A stretch of DNA of 64,000 bases. Source: DASZTV01 sp035547515. Lineage in GTDB: Bacteria > Actinomycetota > Actinomycetes > JAFAQI01. Below are positions 15,989-24,999 of this stretch, piece after piece; within the stretch, counting starts at the first letter, position 1, and each line of letters starts with the position of its first letter. The stretch is from contig DASZUS010000056.1 of the NCBI GenBank assembly GCA_035547515.1, positions 1-64,000 of the forward strand, in the 5' to 3' direction. A program made the translations under genes and the position numbers. The notes under the pieces were generated by a model. It did no database searches. It saw only the letters and a list, made by a program, of their open reading frames with translations, and was not told the origin of the DNA.

Positions 15989-16426
15989 TCAGCCCTGCTC
16001 GACGCGCTTCTTCAAGCCCTTGAGCGCGGTGTCGATGATGACCTTCTCCGCCTTGCGCTTGAACATCCCGAGCATCGGCACCTTGAGGTCGACCGCGAGG
16101 CGGTACACCACCTCGGTCTCGCTTCCCTTGGCCTGAAGCGTGTAGGAGCCGGTCTGCGACTTGAGCATCGTCCCCCCGCCGGCAAGGCTCCACTCCACCC
16201 GCTCGTCGCCGCTCCACGTGTAGGCGAGGGTGTAGGTGTCCTTGATCACGCCCGCGTCGAGCACGAAGGTGGCCTTCGACGGCCGGCCCGCACCGGTGCT
16301 CTCGTCGACGGTGGCGGACTTGATGCCGGTCGACCACTGCGGGTAGGCAGCGACATCGGCGATCACCGCCATGATCTCGTTCGGTGACGCAGCGATCGTG
16401 ATGCTCGAGCTGGCCTCGTCAGCCAC
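15989..16426 (-). CDS. SRPBCC-family (polyketide cyclase/dehydrase-like) protein
   Basis: A 145-residue START/Bet v1-like protein with the usual N-terminal strand and helix pattern SSITIAASPNEIMAVIADVAAYPQWSTGIKSATV and the YTLAYTWSGDERVEW strand pair. Members bind hydrophobic ligands in a cavity; this one has no assignable ligand. GTG 16426 has GGAGG five bases upstream. It lies 24 bases upstream of the ArsA-like gene on the same strand and may be co-transcribed with it, as it appears to be in other actinobacteria. Confidence 0.8.
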   Translation of the reverse strand: MADEASSSITIAASPNEIMAVIADVAAYPQWSTGIKSATVDESTGAGRPSKATFVLDAGVIKDTYTLAYTWSGDERVEWSLAGGGTMLKSQTGSYTLQAKGSETEVVYRLAVDLKVPMLGMFKRKAEKVIIDTALKGLKKRVEQG

Positions 16427-16481
16427 AGCTACCTCCTCGGACGACGCGCGAGTGCCATCAACCTAGTGGACGCGCGGCAGA

Positions 16482-17246
16482 TCACCAGACCAGCGAGAAG
16501 GGCCTACCCGTGCCGCGGAAGTGCCCGACGTTGATGCACTCGGTCCGGCCGATGCGAGTACGCCGGGCCAGCGGCTGGTGCACGTGTCCGAACAGCGCCA
16601 CATCGGGCTGGGTGTCCCGGATCGCGTCGAGCACCGCGCTGCTGCCGCGCTCCATCCGTCGCGCCCGCACGTCGTAGAGCAGCTCGGGCACGTCGGGCGG
16701 GATGTGGCAGCACAGCACATCGACCGCGCCGACTGCCGCGACCTTCGCCGCGTAGTCCTCGTCGCTGATCTCGTACGGCGTGTGCATTGGCGTCTGCAAG
16801 CCGCCGCCGACGAAGCCGAACGACCGGCCGCCGAGCTCGACGGTCTGGCCGTCGAGGATGGTGACGCCGTCGCGGAGGTAGTCGCCCCACAGCGCCGGGA
16901 TGTCGACGTTGCCGTAAGTGACGTACGCCGGGGTCGGCATCGCGCGGAACAGCTCGTCGTACTGGCGGCGGACCGCGCCCTCGATGACGGCCTGCCGATC
17001 GCCTATCTCGGCCCACAGCCCGCGAGAGAACTCCCGGGCCTCCTCGAAGCGACGCTCGCTGCGCAGCTCGACCAGCTTGGTGGCATTGACCGGACCGAAC
17101 AGCTCGCCGAAGATGCCGCCCGCCGCGTCGTCGTAGTCGATGAACAGGATCAGGTCGCCGAGGCAGATCAGCGCATCCGCGCCGGCACCGGCACGCGCCA
17201 GCGCATCCGCGCGGCCGTGGACGTCGGAGACCACGTTGACCTGCAC
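16482..17246 (-). CDS. Metallophosphoesterase (calcineurin-like)
   Basis: A 254-residue enzyme with the metal-binding motifs of the calcineurin-like superfamily in order: SDVHG near residue 8, CLGDLILF near 30, YGNVD near 111, CCHIPPD near 180 and FGHVHQP near 222. These ligate two metal ions and hydrolyse phosphoesters. The substrate is unknown. GTG 17246 is preceded by CGGAG. The neighbouring SRPBCC gene downstream is 55 bases away on the same strand. Confidence 0.85.
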   Translation of the reverse strand: MQVNVVSDVHGRADALARAGAGADALICLGDLILFIDYDDAAGGIFGELFGPVNATKLVELRSERRFEEAREFSRGLWAEIGDRQAVIEGAVRRQYDELFRAMPTPAYVTYGNVDIPALWGDYLRDGVTILDGQTVELGGRSFGFVGGGLQTPMHTPYEISDEDYAAKVAAVGAVDVLCCHIPPDVPELLYDVRARRMERGSSAVLDAIRDTQPDVALFGHVHQPLARRTRIGRTECINVGHFRGTGRPFSLVW

Positions 17247-17284
17247 GTCTCCGAGCCTATTGAGATCGGGGCGTCGACAAGCCC

Positions 17285-18103
17285 CTAGAGGAGCTTCCCG
17301 CCGATGGTCGCCAACAGGATGATCACGATCATCAGCACGACGCCGACCCCGACGCCGAGCGCGAGCTTCTGCCCGGAGCTGATCTTCGAGACGTCGCCGA
17401 GCAGCGGCACGCTCACCTTGCTGCCGTCGCTCGCGCCGGCCAGGAAGCCGACCCCGCACACGCCGCAGAAGTCCATCGCCATCGGTACGGCGGCGCCGCA
17501 ACCCGGGCAGGGCCAGGTCGGCTCGCGGCGTTCGGTCGCGACCGTGCCGGCCTGGGGCGCCGCGGCACCGGCGGGCTGCGGCGCGGCGTCGAGCACCGGA
17601 CCCGGCGATGCCGGCTGCGCACTGGGGACGAAGGACGACGCCGGCGGCGGCAGCGGGGTCTGCAGCGGGCTCTGCAGCGCGGCCTGCGGCGGGGGTTCGG
17701 GCGGTGCCGGCGGAGCCGGAGGGGCCTCCCGCCTGCGGGCGACGACGTACCCGAGGTCCGGGACGGCGCGCTGCGGCGGGGCGGGCGGCTCGGGCTGCGG
17801 CGGAGGCGGCGGGGGCAGGTACGCCTGCGGCGCCGGCGAGGGTGGTGGGGGCGGCGGCAGGTAAACCTGCGGCGCGGGCGGCGGGGCAGCCGGCGGCGGG
17901 GCAGCCGGCGGCGGGGCAGCCGGCGGCGCGGGTGCCGCTGGCGGGATGATCGGCGCCGCAGTGAACGCCGGTGGCTGCTGCACCAGCGGCGGCGGTGGCG
18001 GGGGCGGTGCGACTGCGCCGATCAGGACGTAGAAGCAGGACGTGCACCATTGAGATCCGAGGGGCAGTGCCGTGCCGCACTGTGGGCAATGGATCTCGCT
18101 CAC
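17285..18103 (-). CDS. Double zinc-ribbon, proline-rich single-pass membrane protein
   Basis: A 272-residue protein. An N-terminal zinc ribbon (CPQCGTALPLGSQWCTSC, residues 5-22) is followed by about 150 residues that are mostly proline and alanine, including repeated PPAAP units. A second zinc ribbon (CPGCGAAVPMAMDFCGVC, about residues 195-212) follows. A C-terminal transmembrane helix (LALGVGVGVVLMIVIILLATI) ends the protein. The layout suggests a tail-anchored protein displaying a flexible arm in the cytosol. GTG 18103 is the start. It is divergent from the acyl-CoA ligase gene. Function unknown. Confidence 0.7.
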   Translation of the reverse strand: MSEIHCPQCGTALPLGSQWCTSCFYVLIGAVAPPPPPPPLVQQPPAFTAAPIIPPAAPAPPAAPPPAAPPPAAPPPAPQVYLPPPPPPSPAPQAYLPPPPPPQPEPPAPPQRAVPDLGYVVARRREAPPAPPAPPEPPPQAALQSPLQTPLPPPASSFVPSAQPASPGPVLDAAPQPAGAAAPQAGTVATERREPTWPCPGCGAAVPMAMDFCGVCGVGFLAGASDGSKVSVPLLGDVSKISSGQKLALGVGVGVVLMIVIILLATIGGKLL

Positions 18104-18269
18104 CTAGAGGTTCTCGGCACCCTCTGCATTGGACTGAATGGCCTAGCGGTGAGCAGGTACTCACGGCGGCGCGCGGGAACGGCCGGCTTCCGCCGTACGC
18201 TTTGCTGGCCCCACAGCGCGACTGAACGCGCTGGTCTCAGGGGGATCGAGCGGTAACCGAGGAGCGGAC

Positions 18270-20078
18270 GTGCCCGACTACAGCGTGCCAGCCGACTTCA
18301 CCATCCCGGATGACGCGAACCTCACCGACGCGGTGGTCGCCAACGCGGCGGAGTACGCCGACCGGGTGGTCTTCGACCGCAAGGTCGACAGCAGCTGGCA
18401 GCCAGTGACCGCGAAGCAGTTCGCGGACGAGGTCAAGCAGGCGGCAGCGGGTCTCATCGCCGCCGGGGTCAAGCCGGGCGAGCGGGTCTGCATCATGTCG
18501 AGCACCCGCTATGAGTGGACGCTGCTCGACTACGCGATCTGGACCGCGGGCGCGGTGACCGTGCCGATCTACGAGACGTCCTCAGCCGAGCAGGTCGAGT
18601 GGATCGTCTCCGACTCCGGTGCCGTCGCGGTGTTCCTCGAAAGCGACAGCCACCAGAAGACCTACGACGAGGTCGCCGGGCGGCTCACCGGCGTGGGCAA
18701 CGTCTGGCGCATCGACGGCGGTGCGGTCGACGAGCTCGCCAGGGCGGGCAGCGGGGTGTCGGAGGACGACATCGAGCAGCGGCGACGGACGCTGCGCGCG
18801 GACAGCCTGGCGACGATCATCTACACGTCCGGCACCACCGGCCGGCCGAAGGGCTGCGAGCTCACCCACGGCAACTTCCTGTTCGACGCGACGTCGACGA
18901 CCGAGGGTCTGACCGAGATGTTCGGGGACGACCAGTCGACATTGCTGTTCCTGCCGCTGGCGCACGTGTTCGCTCGCATCATCCAGGTCGGCTGCGTGCA
19001 GAACCGGGTCCGGATGGGTCACTCCGCAGACATCAAGAACCTGATGGCCGACTTCGCGGTCTTCAAGCCGACGTTCATCCTGTCGGTGCCGCGAGTGTTC
19101 GAGAAGGTCTACAACACCGCGAAGCAAGGCGCGCACGCCAGCGGCAAGGGACCGATCTTCGACCTCGCCGAGACCATCGCCATCAACTACAGCCGGTCGC
19201 TGGACAGCAACCCGATCGAGCGAGCCATCTGGACCGTGCCGCACACCGTCTTCGACAAGCTGGTCTACAGCAAGCTCAAGGCGGCACTCGGCGGGCGGGT
19301 GATCGGTGCGATCTCGGGCGGGGCACCACTGGGGGCCCGGCTCGGCCACTTCTTCCGCGGCGCCGGCGTACCGATCTACGAGGGCTACGGCCTCACCGAG
19401 ACCACAGCAGGGGCGACCGTCAACCGTCCCGGCGCGATGAAGGTGGGAACGGTCGGGCGCCCGATCGCCGGGTGCACCGTCCGGATCGCCGAGGACGGGG
19501 AGATCCTCCTCAAAGGCGGCAACGTCTTCGGCGGCTACTACAACAACCCGGATGCCACCGGCGAGACGCTCGAGCGCGAGGGCTGGTTCCACACCGGCGA
19601 CATAGGCCAGCTCGACCAGGACGGCTACCTCACCATCACCGGGCGCAAGAAGGAACTGATCGTCACCGCGGGCGGCAAGAACGTCGCGCCGGCGGTGCTC
19701 GAAGACCGGCTCCGGGCGCATGCGCTGGTCAGCCAGTGCATGGTCGTCGGCGACCAGAAGCCCTTCATCGCCGTACTGGTGACGATCGACGAGGAGGCGC
19801 TTCCGGCCTGGAAGGCAGCACACGGCAAGCCCGAGTCCGCGACGGTCGCCGACCTCGCCGAGGACGCCGACCTGCGCGCGGAGATCCAGTCCGCGATCGA
19901 CGAGGCCAACAAGGCCGTCTCCAAGGCGGAGGCCATCAAGGCGTTCCGGATCCTCGGCGAGGACTGGACCGTCGAGTCCGGCCATCTGACACCGTCGCTG
20001 AAGGTCAAGCGCAACGAGGTCGCCAAGACCTACGCCGCAGACATCGACAAGCTCTACAGCGGCTCCCCCGCCCGCTAG
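18270..20078 (+). CDS. Long-chain acyl-CoA synthetase (AMP-forming)
   Basis: Activates fatty acids to acyl-CoA through an acyl-adenylate. The 602-residue protein has the P-loop IIYTSGTTGRPKGCELTHGN (about residue 186), the A5 motif YEGYGLTETTAG (about 370), and the C-terminal hinge GRKKELIVTAGGKNV (about 450), which is characteristic of the FadD15/long-chain group. Length is normal. It starts with a GTG 14 bases after AACCGAGGAGCGG. It ends tail to tail with the mannosyltransferase gene, sharing the four bases CTAG. Confidence 0.9.
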   Translation: MPDYSVPADFTIPDDANLTDAVVANAAEYADRVVFDRKVDSSWQPVTAKQFADEVKQAAAGLIAAGVKPGERVCIMSSTRYEWTLLDYAIWTAGAVTVPIYETSSAEQVEWIVSDSGAVAVFLESDSHQKTYDEVAGRLTGVGNVWRIDGGAVDELARAGSGVSEDDIEQRRRTLRADSLATIIYTSGTTGRPKGCELTHGNFLFDATSTTEGLTEMFGDDQSTLLFLPLAHVFARIIQVGCVQNRVRMGHSADIKNLMADFAVFKPTFILSVPRVFEKVYNTAKQGAHASGKGPIFDLAETIAINYSRSLDSNPIERAIWTVPHTVFDKLVYSKLKAALGGRVIGAISGGAPLGARLGHFFRGAGVPIYEGYGLTETTAGATVNRPGAMKVGTVGRPIAGCTVRIAEDGEILLKGGNVFGGYYNNPDATGETLEREGWFHTGDIGQLDQDGYLTITGRKKELIVTAGGKNVAPAVLEDRLRAHALVSQCMVVGDQKPFIAVLVTIDEEALPAWKAAHGKPESATVADLAEDADLRAEIQSAIDEANKAVSKAEAIKAFRILGEDWTVESGHLTPSLKVKRNEVAKTYAADIDKLYSGSPAR

Positions 20079-21217
20079 CAGCTCGCCAGCGTCTCGAACG
20101 TCTCGACGACGCCGGGCCAGGTCCACTGCTCGGTGACCCACTCGCGCCCGCGCGCGGCCATCGCTGCGGCACGGGACGGATCGGTGAGCAGGGCGGCGGT
20201 TGCCTCCGCCACCTCGCCCGGGTCGTTGCCGTCGACGAGGAGCCCGGTCTCGCCGTCGACCAACGCGTCGGTCGAGCCGCCGCTTCGGCCCGCGACCACC
20301 GGCAGGCCGCACGCCGCCGCTTCCAGGAAGACCATGCCGAGGCCTTCGACGTCGAGGCCGCCCAGCCGCTCGCGGCACGGCATCGCGAAGACATCCCCGG
20401 CGCGATACCAGGCCGGCAGCTGTTCGAAGGTCACCGAGCCGGTGATGTGCACGTCGTCGACGACGCCGTACTGCCGCGCCAGCAACTCGACTCGCGACCG
20501 CGCGGGCCCGCCCCCGACCAGCAGCAGTCCGACGTCCCCGGCCTTGCGTCGGATCTCGGGCAACGCGCGAACCAGCATGTCCTGGCCCTTGCGCGGCATG
20601 AGCCGCGAGACGCACACGACCACCGGACGCTGCGACCATCCCAGGGCGGCACGCAGTGCGGTGCCGTCTGCGTCCGGGTTGAACAGCTCCACGTCGACGC
20701 CCGGGGCGAGCCGTCGCAGCTTTTCGGCGTCGGGCCCGATCGCCGCCGCCAGCCGGACCCTGGTGTACTCGCCGAGATAGGTCAGTACGTCGACGTCCCC
20801 GGCGATCCGCCGCAGCAGCTGGCGAGTGCCAGGCACCCGCGCCCAGCCGATCTCGTGGCCGTGAGTCGTAGCCACCACCCGTCGGGCACCGGCCTCGCGC
20901 AGCGACGGGGCTAGCAGGCCGAGCGGCGCGGCCGCGCCGAACCACACGTCGGTGCAACCGTGCTCGTGGAAGACCTCGACCGCGCGCCGGCGTACCACCG
21001 GGTTGGGCAGCATCATCTCGGTGTCGTGCCGGATCACCGTGAACTGCTGCTGGGCATCCCACTCCTCCCACCCGCGCCAGCGCGAGGTGAAGACGACGAC
21101 CTCGTCGGGGTTCAGCCTCGAGACGATGCCGTACAGGAAGGACTGGATTCCGCCCGGGCGCGGCGGAAAATCGTTGGTAACCAACAACAATCGGCGCCCA
21201 GCGCCGTGCAAGCTCAT
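20075..21217 (-). CDS. pimB: GT4 glycosyltransferase, probable PimB' mannosyltransferase
   Basis: A 380-residue retaining GT-B glycosyltransferase. The N-terminal LLVTNDFPPRPGGIQSF with the GGIQ donor-site loop and the E-x7-E motif in DVEGLGMVFLEAAACGLPVV identify family GT4. The position beside an acyl-CoA ligase and NlpC/P60 gene and the overall sequence fit the GDP-mannose-dependent enzyme that adds the second mannose to phosphatidylinositol monomannoside; this assignment is by family resemblance and synteny recalled from memory. ATG 21217 overlaps the stop of the upstream gene (ATGA). Confidence 0.78.
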   Translation of the reverse strand: MSLHGAGRRLLLVTNDFPPRPGGIQSFLYGIVSRLNPDEVVVFTSRWRGWEEWDAQQQFTVIRHDTEMMLPNPVVRRRAVEVFHEHGCTDVWFGAAAPLGLLAPSLREAGARRVVATTHGHEIGWARVPGTRQLLRRIAGDVDVLTYLGEYTRVRLAAAIGPDAEKLRRLAPGVDVELFNPDADGTALRAALGWSQRPVVVCVSRLMPRKGQDMLVRALPEIRRKAGDVGLLLVGGGPARSRVELLARQYGVVDDVHITGSVTFEQLPAWYRAGDVFAMPCRERLGGLDVEGLGMVFLEAAACGLPVVAGRSGGSTDALVDGETGLLVDGNDPGEVAEATAALLTDPSRAAAMAARGREWVTEQWTWPGVVETFETLASC

Positions 21218-22551
21218 GCCAGCTCCAGCCGCATCGACGCGCGCCACAACGCGATCAGCCGCGCCAGCCGCAGGTGCAAGACGCCCGCCAGTGCCTCACG
21301 GACGGCGGCCCGCGGTCGCATCGTCGAGGTGCCGACGGCGCGGTAGAACCTGACCAGCTTGGTCTGGCCGAACCGCTCGGCGATCATGCGGCAGGCCAGC
21401 CACGCCGCCTCGTAGTTGACCGCCAGCTGCTTCGCCGAGCCGCGAAAGCCGGCATCGGGCGGCAGCCGCGACGGCAGGTAGCCGTTGCGGACCGCGCGCT
21501 GCAGCTCGGACGCGGCGGCGGGCACGGCGACGTCGGCGAACTTGAAACCGACGTACTCCGCGAGGCCCTCGACCAGCCAGGTAGGCATCCGGGACCCGGT
21601 CACCGACTCGGACGCGACGTGGGTGAGCTCGTGGCGCAGCACGACCTGCTGACCGAGCGGGCTGAGCTTCGGCCAGTTCCGCGGGTTGACGGTGATGCGG
21701 TCGCCGACCGGCGCCGGGTTGCCCGCCGTGTCGTCGATCTCCGCGCTCGTCAGCGCCGCGATGTCGCGAAGGTCCTCGTGGTCCTGGTCGATGAGCGCCA
21801 TCTCGCGCATGGTGCGCGGCAGCAGGACGACGGCGCGCTGCGGCCAGTCGCTCCCCCACACCGACGTGACCTGCGGCACCGCGGTCTGCACGTCTGCCGC
21901 CACGCCGACCATCGTCGCGTGCTGGGACGGCGGTCCGAGCACCAGGACGTCGGAGCGCCGTACGACGCTGACCGGCCCGTAGTCCCACAGGTCGCTCGCA
22001 GAGACCAACCCGCGTGATGCGTAGTCGGACAGCGAGGCGAGGTACCAGTGGCCCTGCCGCTGGACGAAGGTCGGGTACTGCCGCAGGTTTGTCGGGCGGG
22101 CGTCGAAGCCCGCCAGCCGGTAGCCGAGGGTGAGGTCGCGCGGCGCCCACACGTCGCCGTCGTAGCGAGACGCGTCGGCTGGTGGACGGCGGCCGGCAAC
22201 GGACATCGCGTAGTCCCAGCTCGCGAAGCGCACCCGGGAGAGGTCTGCGAACATCCGCGACTGGGCGCGGCGGAACCGCGACGCGCGCGGATCCACGGTC
22301 GCCATGAATGCCTTGCGGTCGTGGTCGACGACGGCGTCCCCACGACGGGTGAGCAGCGCTTCGAGCGGGCCATACCGGGCGAGTGCCGGTGCAGCGGTGT
22401 CGGGAGGGCTGACGTCCCGGGTCGCGCGTCCCGCGACGAAGACGAGGGTTCCGGCGACCGCCACCGCGACTGCGAGCACGACGCCACCGACCAGGAGCGC
22501 GCGGCGACGGCGGGGGCCGGGCAACGCCGGCCGGTGGAGCGGGCCGGTCAC
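21214..22551 (-). CDS. Membrane-anchored zinc metallopeptidase-like protein (peptidase MA-like)
   Basis: A 445-residue protein with an N-terminal transmembrane helix (ALLVGGVVLAVAVAVAGTLVFVAG, residues about 19-42) and a large extracytoplasmic part. The HExxH motif appears as VLRHELTHVASE (about residue 310), and a third ligand in WLVEGLAEYVGFK follows about 25 residues later. That is a gluzincin-type zinc site, so proteolysis is plausible. The middle region looks like an NTF2-like domain. GTG 22551 overlaps the sepH stop (GTGA), indicating translational coupling in a sepH-peptidase-PimB' unit. Confidence 0.75.
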   Translation of the reverse strand: MTGPLHRPALPGPRRRRALLVGGVVLAVAVAVAGTLVFVAGRATRDVSPPDTAAPALARYGPLEALLTRRGDAVVDHDRKAFMATVDPRASRFRRAQSRMFADLSRVRFASWDYAMSVAGRRPPADASRYDGDVWAPRDLTLGYRLAGFDARPTNLRQYPTFVQRQGHWYLASLSDYASRGLVSASDLWDYGPVSVVRRSDVLVLGPPSQHATMVGVAADVQTAVPQVTSVWGSDWPQRAVVLLPRTMREMALIDQDHEDLRDIAALTSAEIDDTAGNPAPVGDRITVNPRNWPKLSPLGQQVVLRHELTHVASESVTGSRMPTWLVEGLAEYVGFKFADVAVPAAASELQRAVRNGYLPSRLPPDAGFRGSAKQLAVNYEAAWLACRMIAERFGQTKLVRFYRAVGTSTMRPRAAVREALAGVLHLRLARLIALWRASMRLELA

Positions 22552-23384
22552 GACCGGCGGCGGCCCCGAGAGCCGGTGGGAGCCGTGACGCCGAGCAGCA
22601 CGTCGTCCCAGCTCGGCACCACGATGCGACCGTCGGCCGTCCTCACCTGCTCGCGCATCGGTGCCTCACGCGGCTCGGGACGGGGCTTGCGCGCGACGCG
22701 CTTCGCCGCGGTCTTACGGGTGGTGGCCGAGGCTCGCTTCGCGGGCGCCTTTGCCGTCGTACCGCGGGCCGTGGCCGCGGCGGACCGCTTACGCGCCGGA
22801 GTCAGGCTCTCGAGCGAGCCCATCCGGCTGCCCAGCGCGTTGTGGGCGGTCAGGTCACGGCCGTTGGGCCGCCAGATCCACTGCGCGTTGCGGGTGCCGC
22901 CGCGGGCGGTGAACGACAGGGTGATCAGCCAGGAGGCGTCCTCGCGACGCCGGGCGGTCCACTCGACGGTCTCCGGCTGCAGACCTGCGACCTCAGTGAG
23001 GCGCTGCGTGACCGCGGCGCCGAGCGTGCTGGTGGACTCCGGACCGCGGGGTCGGCGCATCTTCGCCGCGCGCGCCTGGTCGATGATCCGCTCTCGCTCC
23101 GAGATCACGGGGGTGGCGTAGATCATGATCCGGGCGACCGGGATCCGGGCGGCTCGGGCTACCTGCTCGACGGTGTCGCCGGCACGCAGCCGTGCCTGGA
23201 TCTCCTTGGGCGAGAGCTCGCTCTCGCGGTGCTCGTCCTCGTCGTCGAGCTCCCCGTTGATCGCAGCCACCAGGCGGCTGGTGATCCGGACCTGGTGGGT
23301 GGCGCGGGTCGCGTCCTCGGAGCTGGCGAGCAGCACGTGGTTGCCGTCGTCGCTGACCGACAGAACCTCAAGCTGGCGCACCAC
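22548..23384 (-). CDS. sepH: Septation protein SepH
   Basis: A 278-residue cell-division protein that, in Streptomyces, binds FtsZ and promotes Z-ring assembly. The N-terminal DUF3071 domain carries the helix-turn-helix-like segment LSPKEIQARLRAGDTVEQVARAARIPVARI (about residues 60-90). It is followed by the conserved TARRREDASWLITLSFTARG and NAQWIWRPNGRDLTAHN parts, then a basic Ala/Lys/Arg-rich C-terminus (about 205-278). GTG 23384 (or GTG 23381) follows AGGAGGG. It heads a coupled three-gene unit. Confidence 0.88.
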   Translation of the reverse strand: MVRQLEVLSVSDDGNHVLLASSEDATRATHQVRITSRLVAAINGELDDEDEHRESELSPKEIQARLRAGDTVEQVARAARIPVARIMIYATPVISERERIIDQARAAKMRRPRGPESTSTLGAAVTQRLTEVAGLQPETVEWTARRREDASWLITLSFTARGGTRNAQWIWRPNGRDLTAHNALGSRMGSLESLTPARKRSAAATARGTTAKAPAKRASATTRKTAAKRVARKPRPEPREAPMREQVRTADGRIVVPSWDDVLLGVTAPTGSRGRRRS

Positions 23385-23503
23385 GCTGGACCCTCCTGCT
23401 CGGGACCAGAATGCCCCAGCCGTAACAGTTCGCGGCGGATGCCACGCCTGCCACAGTTAACGTCACGTTTGCCCGCGATCTTGATGGGCAACCCGTGAGG
23501 TTG

Positions 23504-24523
23504 CTACGGCCTGCCGGCAGAGGTCGGCGGCATGTAGGCCAGCGACGAGATCTGCACCACGGTGCCGGTGTGCGGCGCCTGGATGATCCGGCCACCGCCG
23601 ATGTAGATCGCCGTGTGGTACGCCGGGTCGCCGTAGAAGACCAGGTCGCCTGGCTCGAGGGCGTCGAGCGAGACCGCAGGAAGCGCGGCCTGCTGCTCCG
23701 CCGCGGTCCGGGGGATCGACACCCCCGCCGCCGCCCACGACGCCATGGTCAGACCAGAGCAGTCGAAGGAGTCCGGGCCCGAGCCGCCGTAGACGTAGGG
23801 CTTGCCGAGCTGGGCATACGCGAACTCGACGGCCGCGGCCGCCTGGCCGGTGGCCGGACCGTTGTAGCTGCCCCGCATCGCCGTGGCGTGCTGGACCACC
23901 GCGTGCTGCTCGGCGGCGTACTGGGCCTGCGCGGCGGCGGAGAGCCGGCTGACGACCGCATGCTCCTGGTCGACCAGGCTGGTGATCGCGTTGCGCTGCT
24001 TGGAGATCGAGGACAGCGTCGCCTTCTGCTCCGCGACCTCCGCGTTGTGGAGCACCTGCGCGGCCGACATGGTCCGCTGCGCGAGGTCGGCTGCCGCGAG
24101 CTGGCTGGCCTGGAAGTGCGAGACCTCCTGCAGCGTCGAGGTCTGGTCGAGGAAGGTCTGCGGGCTGCCGGAGGTGACGAGCGACATCGTGGCGTCGAGG
24201 CCGCCGCTGCGGTAGGCCGCGGCGGCGGAGGCCGCGAGCTTCTGCTCGGTCTTGTTGAGCTTCGCCTGGTCGGCGACGAGCTCCTTCTCGGTCAGCGCCG
24301 CCTTGTGCTGCAGGGCCGCGAGCTTGCTGTTGGCCGCGTCGTAGGACTCCGAGATCCGCTCCGCACGCGCGTTGAGCACGGCCAGCTGTGCCTTGGCCTG
24401 CGCCAGAGTCAGGTTCGACGACGGGGCTGCCTGACCGATGCCGGTCGGGACGAAAATCGCGGCGAGCACCGCGATTGTGATGCCAAATGTGGGTACACGC
24501 TTAAACAGTGAAGTAGTCGCCAC
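23504..24523 (-). CDS. Secreted NlpC/P60 peptidoglycan endopeptidase (RipA/CwlO-like)
   Basis: A 339-residue exported cell-wall hydrolase. A signal peptide (ITIAVLAAIFVPTGIGQAA) is followed by a long coiled coil (about residues 40-210, e.g. LAQAKAQLAVLNARAERI) and a C-terminal NlpC/P60 domain. The catalytic Cys is in DSFDCSGLTMASW and the His in YHTAIYIGGG, with a downstream polar residue in QAPHTG. Such enzymes cleave D-Glu-mDAP links during division. Expression is probably controlled by the c-di-AMP riboswitch in its 5' leader. The start is GTG 24523 with GGAG upstream. Confidence 0.9.
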   Translation of the reverse strand: MATTSLFKRVPTFGITIAVLAAIFVPTGIGQAAPSSNLTLAQAKAQLAVLNARAERISESYDAANSKLAALQHKAALTEKELVADQAKLNKTEQKLAASAAAAYRSGGLDATMSLVTSGSPQTFLDQTSTLQEVSHFQASQLAAADLAQRTMSAAQVLHNAEVAEQKATLSSISKQRNAITSLVDQEHAVVSRLSAAAQAQYAAEQHAVVQHATAMRGSYNGPATGQAAAAVEFAYAQLGKPYVYGGSGPDSFDCSGLTMASWAAAGVSIPRTAAEQQAALPAVSLDALEPGDLVFYGDPAYHTAIYIGGGRIIQAPHTGTVVQISSLAYMPPTSAGRP

Positions 24524-24544
24524 GCCCGGCGGCTCTCCTATTCT

Positions 24545-24725
24545 TCCACTGACCGCCTACCGGGTGAGCTGACGGGTTCGGGAGGGAAGTTCGCCCTACG
24601 GCGCGCACCACACGGTGTGTGGCGTGCGCCGATTCACCCCAATAGGGACTGGGTCCCCGGCTCTGACCCCCGCCGGACCGGTTGCCCGATTCGGCGACGA
24701 GTCGATGACTCGGCGGTGACCGTTG
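24545..24725 (-). ncRNA. ydaO/yuaA-type c-di-AMP riboswitch
   Basis: The minus-strand leader of the NlpC/P60 gene carries the conserved ydaO elements in order: GGGGACCCA (about 24659-24651), GGGGTGAATC (24640-24631), a variable stem of about 13 bp around GCGCGCACCACAC (24599-24631), and CCGAACCCGTCAGCTCACC with GTAGGCGG (24581-24553). In actinobacteria this riboswitch class controls rpf and NlpC/P60 cell-wall hydrolase genes and lowers expression when c-di-AMP is high. The outer boundaries are approximate. The remaining leader to about 24850 is AT-richer and probably contains the promoter. Confidence 0.85.
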
Positions 24726-24954
24726 CGCCTTCGCCCGGCTGACGAGGGTTCCCACAGCGGCCGCGGTCAGGTTAGCGCTCCCTCTGGCGGCTCGCCAGCA
24801 CCGGGGCACAACAAACTGCCGGTTTTTCTTTCACGCGGATTCACTTCTTTAACATCTGTCACAGCAGTATCGAGGGAACGACGTAAACCCGACAAACCGG
24901 TCAAACCAGTTGTGGCAGGTCCCGAAAGGCCCAGCAGAACTTCTCACGCCCCCA

Positions 24955-24999
24955 GCGCTCAGGCACCCGGCGCTCACGCACCCGGCGCTCACGCACCCG
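24955..24999. repeat. Three tandem 15-bp repeats
   Basis: Three adjacent copies of GCGCTCACGCACCCG, the first with one mismatch (AGGC for ACGC). They overlap the 3' end of the small cysteine-protein gene. The array probably arose by slippage. The rest of 24726-24954 holds no gene that I can support. Confidence 0.8.

Noticed and set aside
13607..16387. Long plus-strand frame of over 900 codons across glucokinase and the ArsA-like gene
   Set aside because: It is antisense to several well-recognised genes and has the composition of a shadow frame.
18582..21071. Very long antisense frame of about 830 codons across the acyl-CoA ligase and mannosyltransferase region
   Set aside because: Composition is Arg/Gly/Ala-rich, typical of a shadow frame in high-GC DNA, and two well-supported genes occupy the region.
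24955..24999. Possible CRISPR-like array
   Set aside because: Three adjacent 15-bp copies without spacers; a simple tandem repeat.
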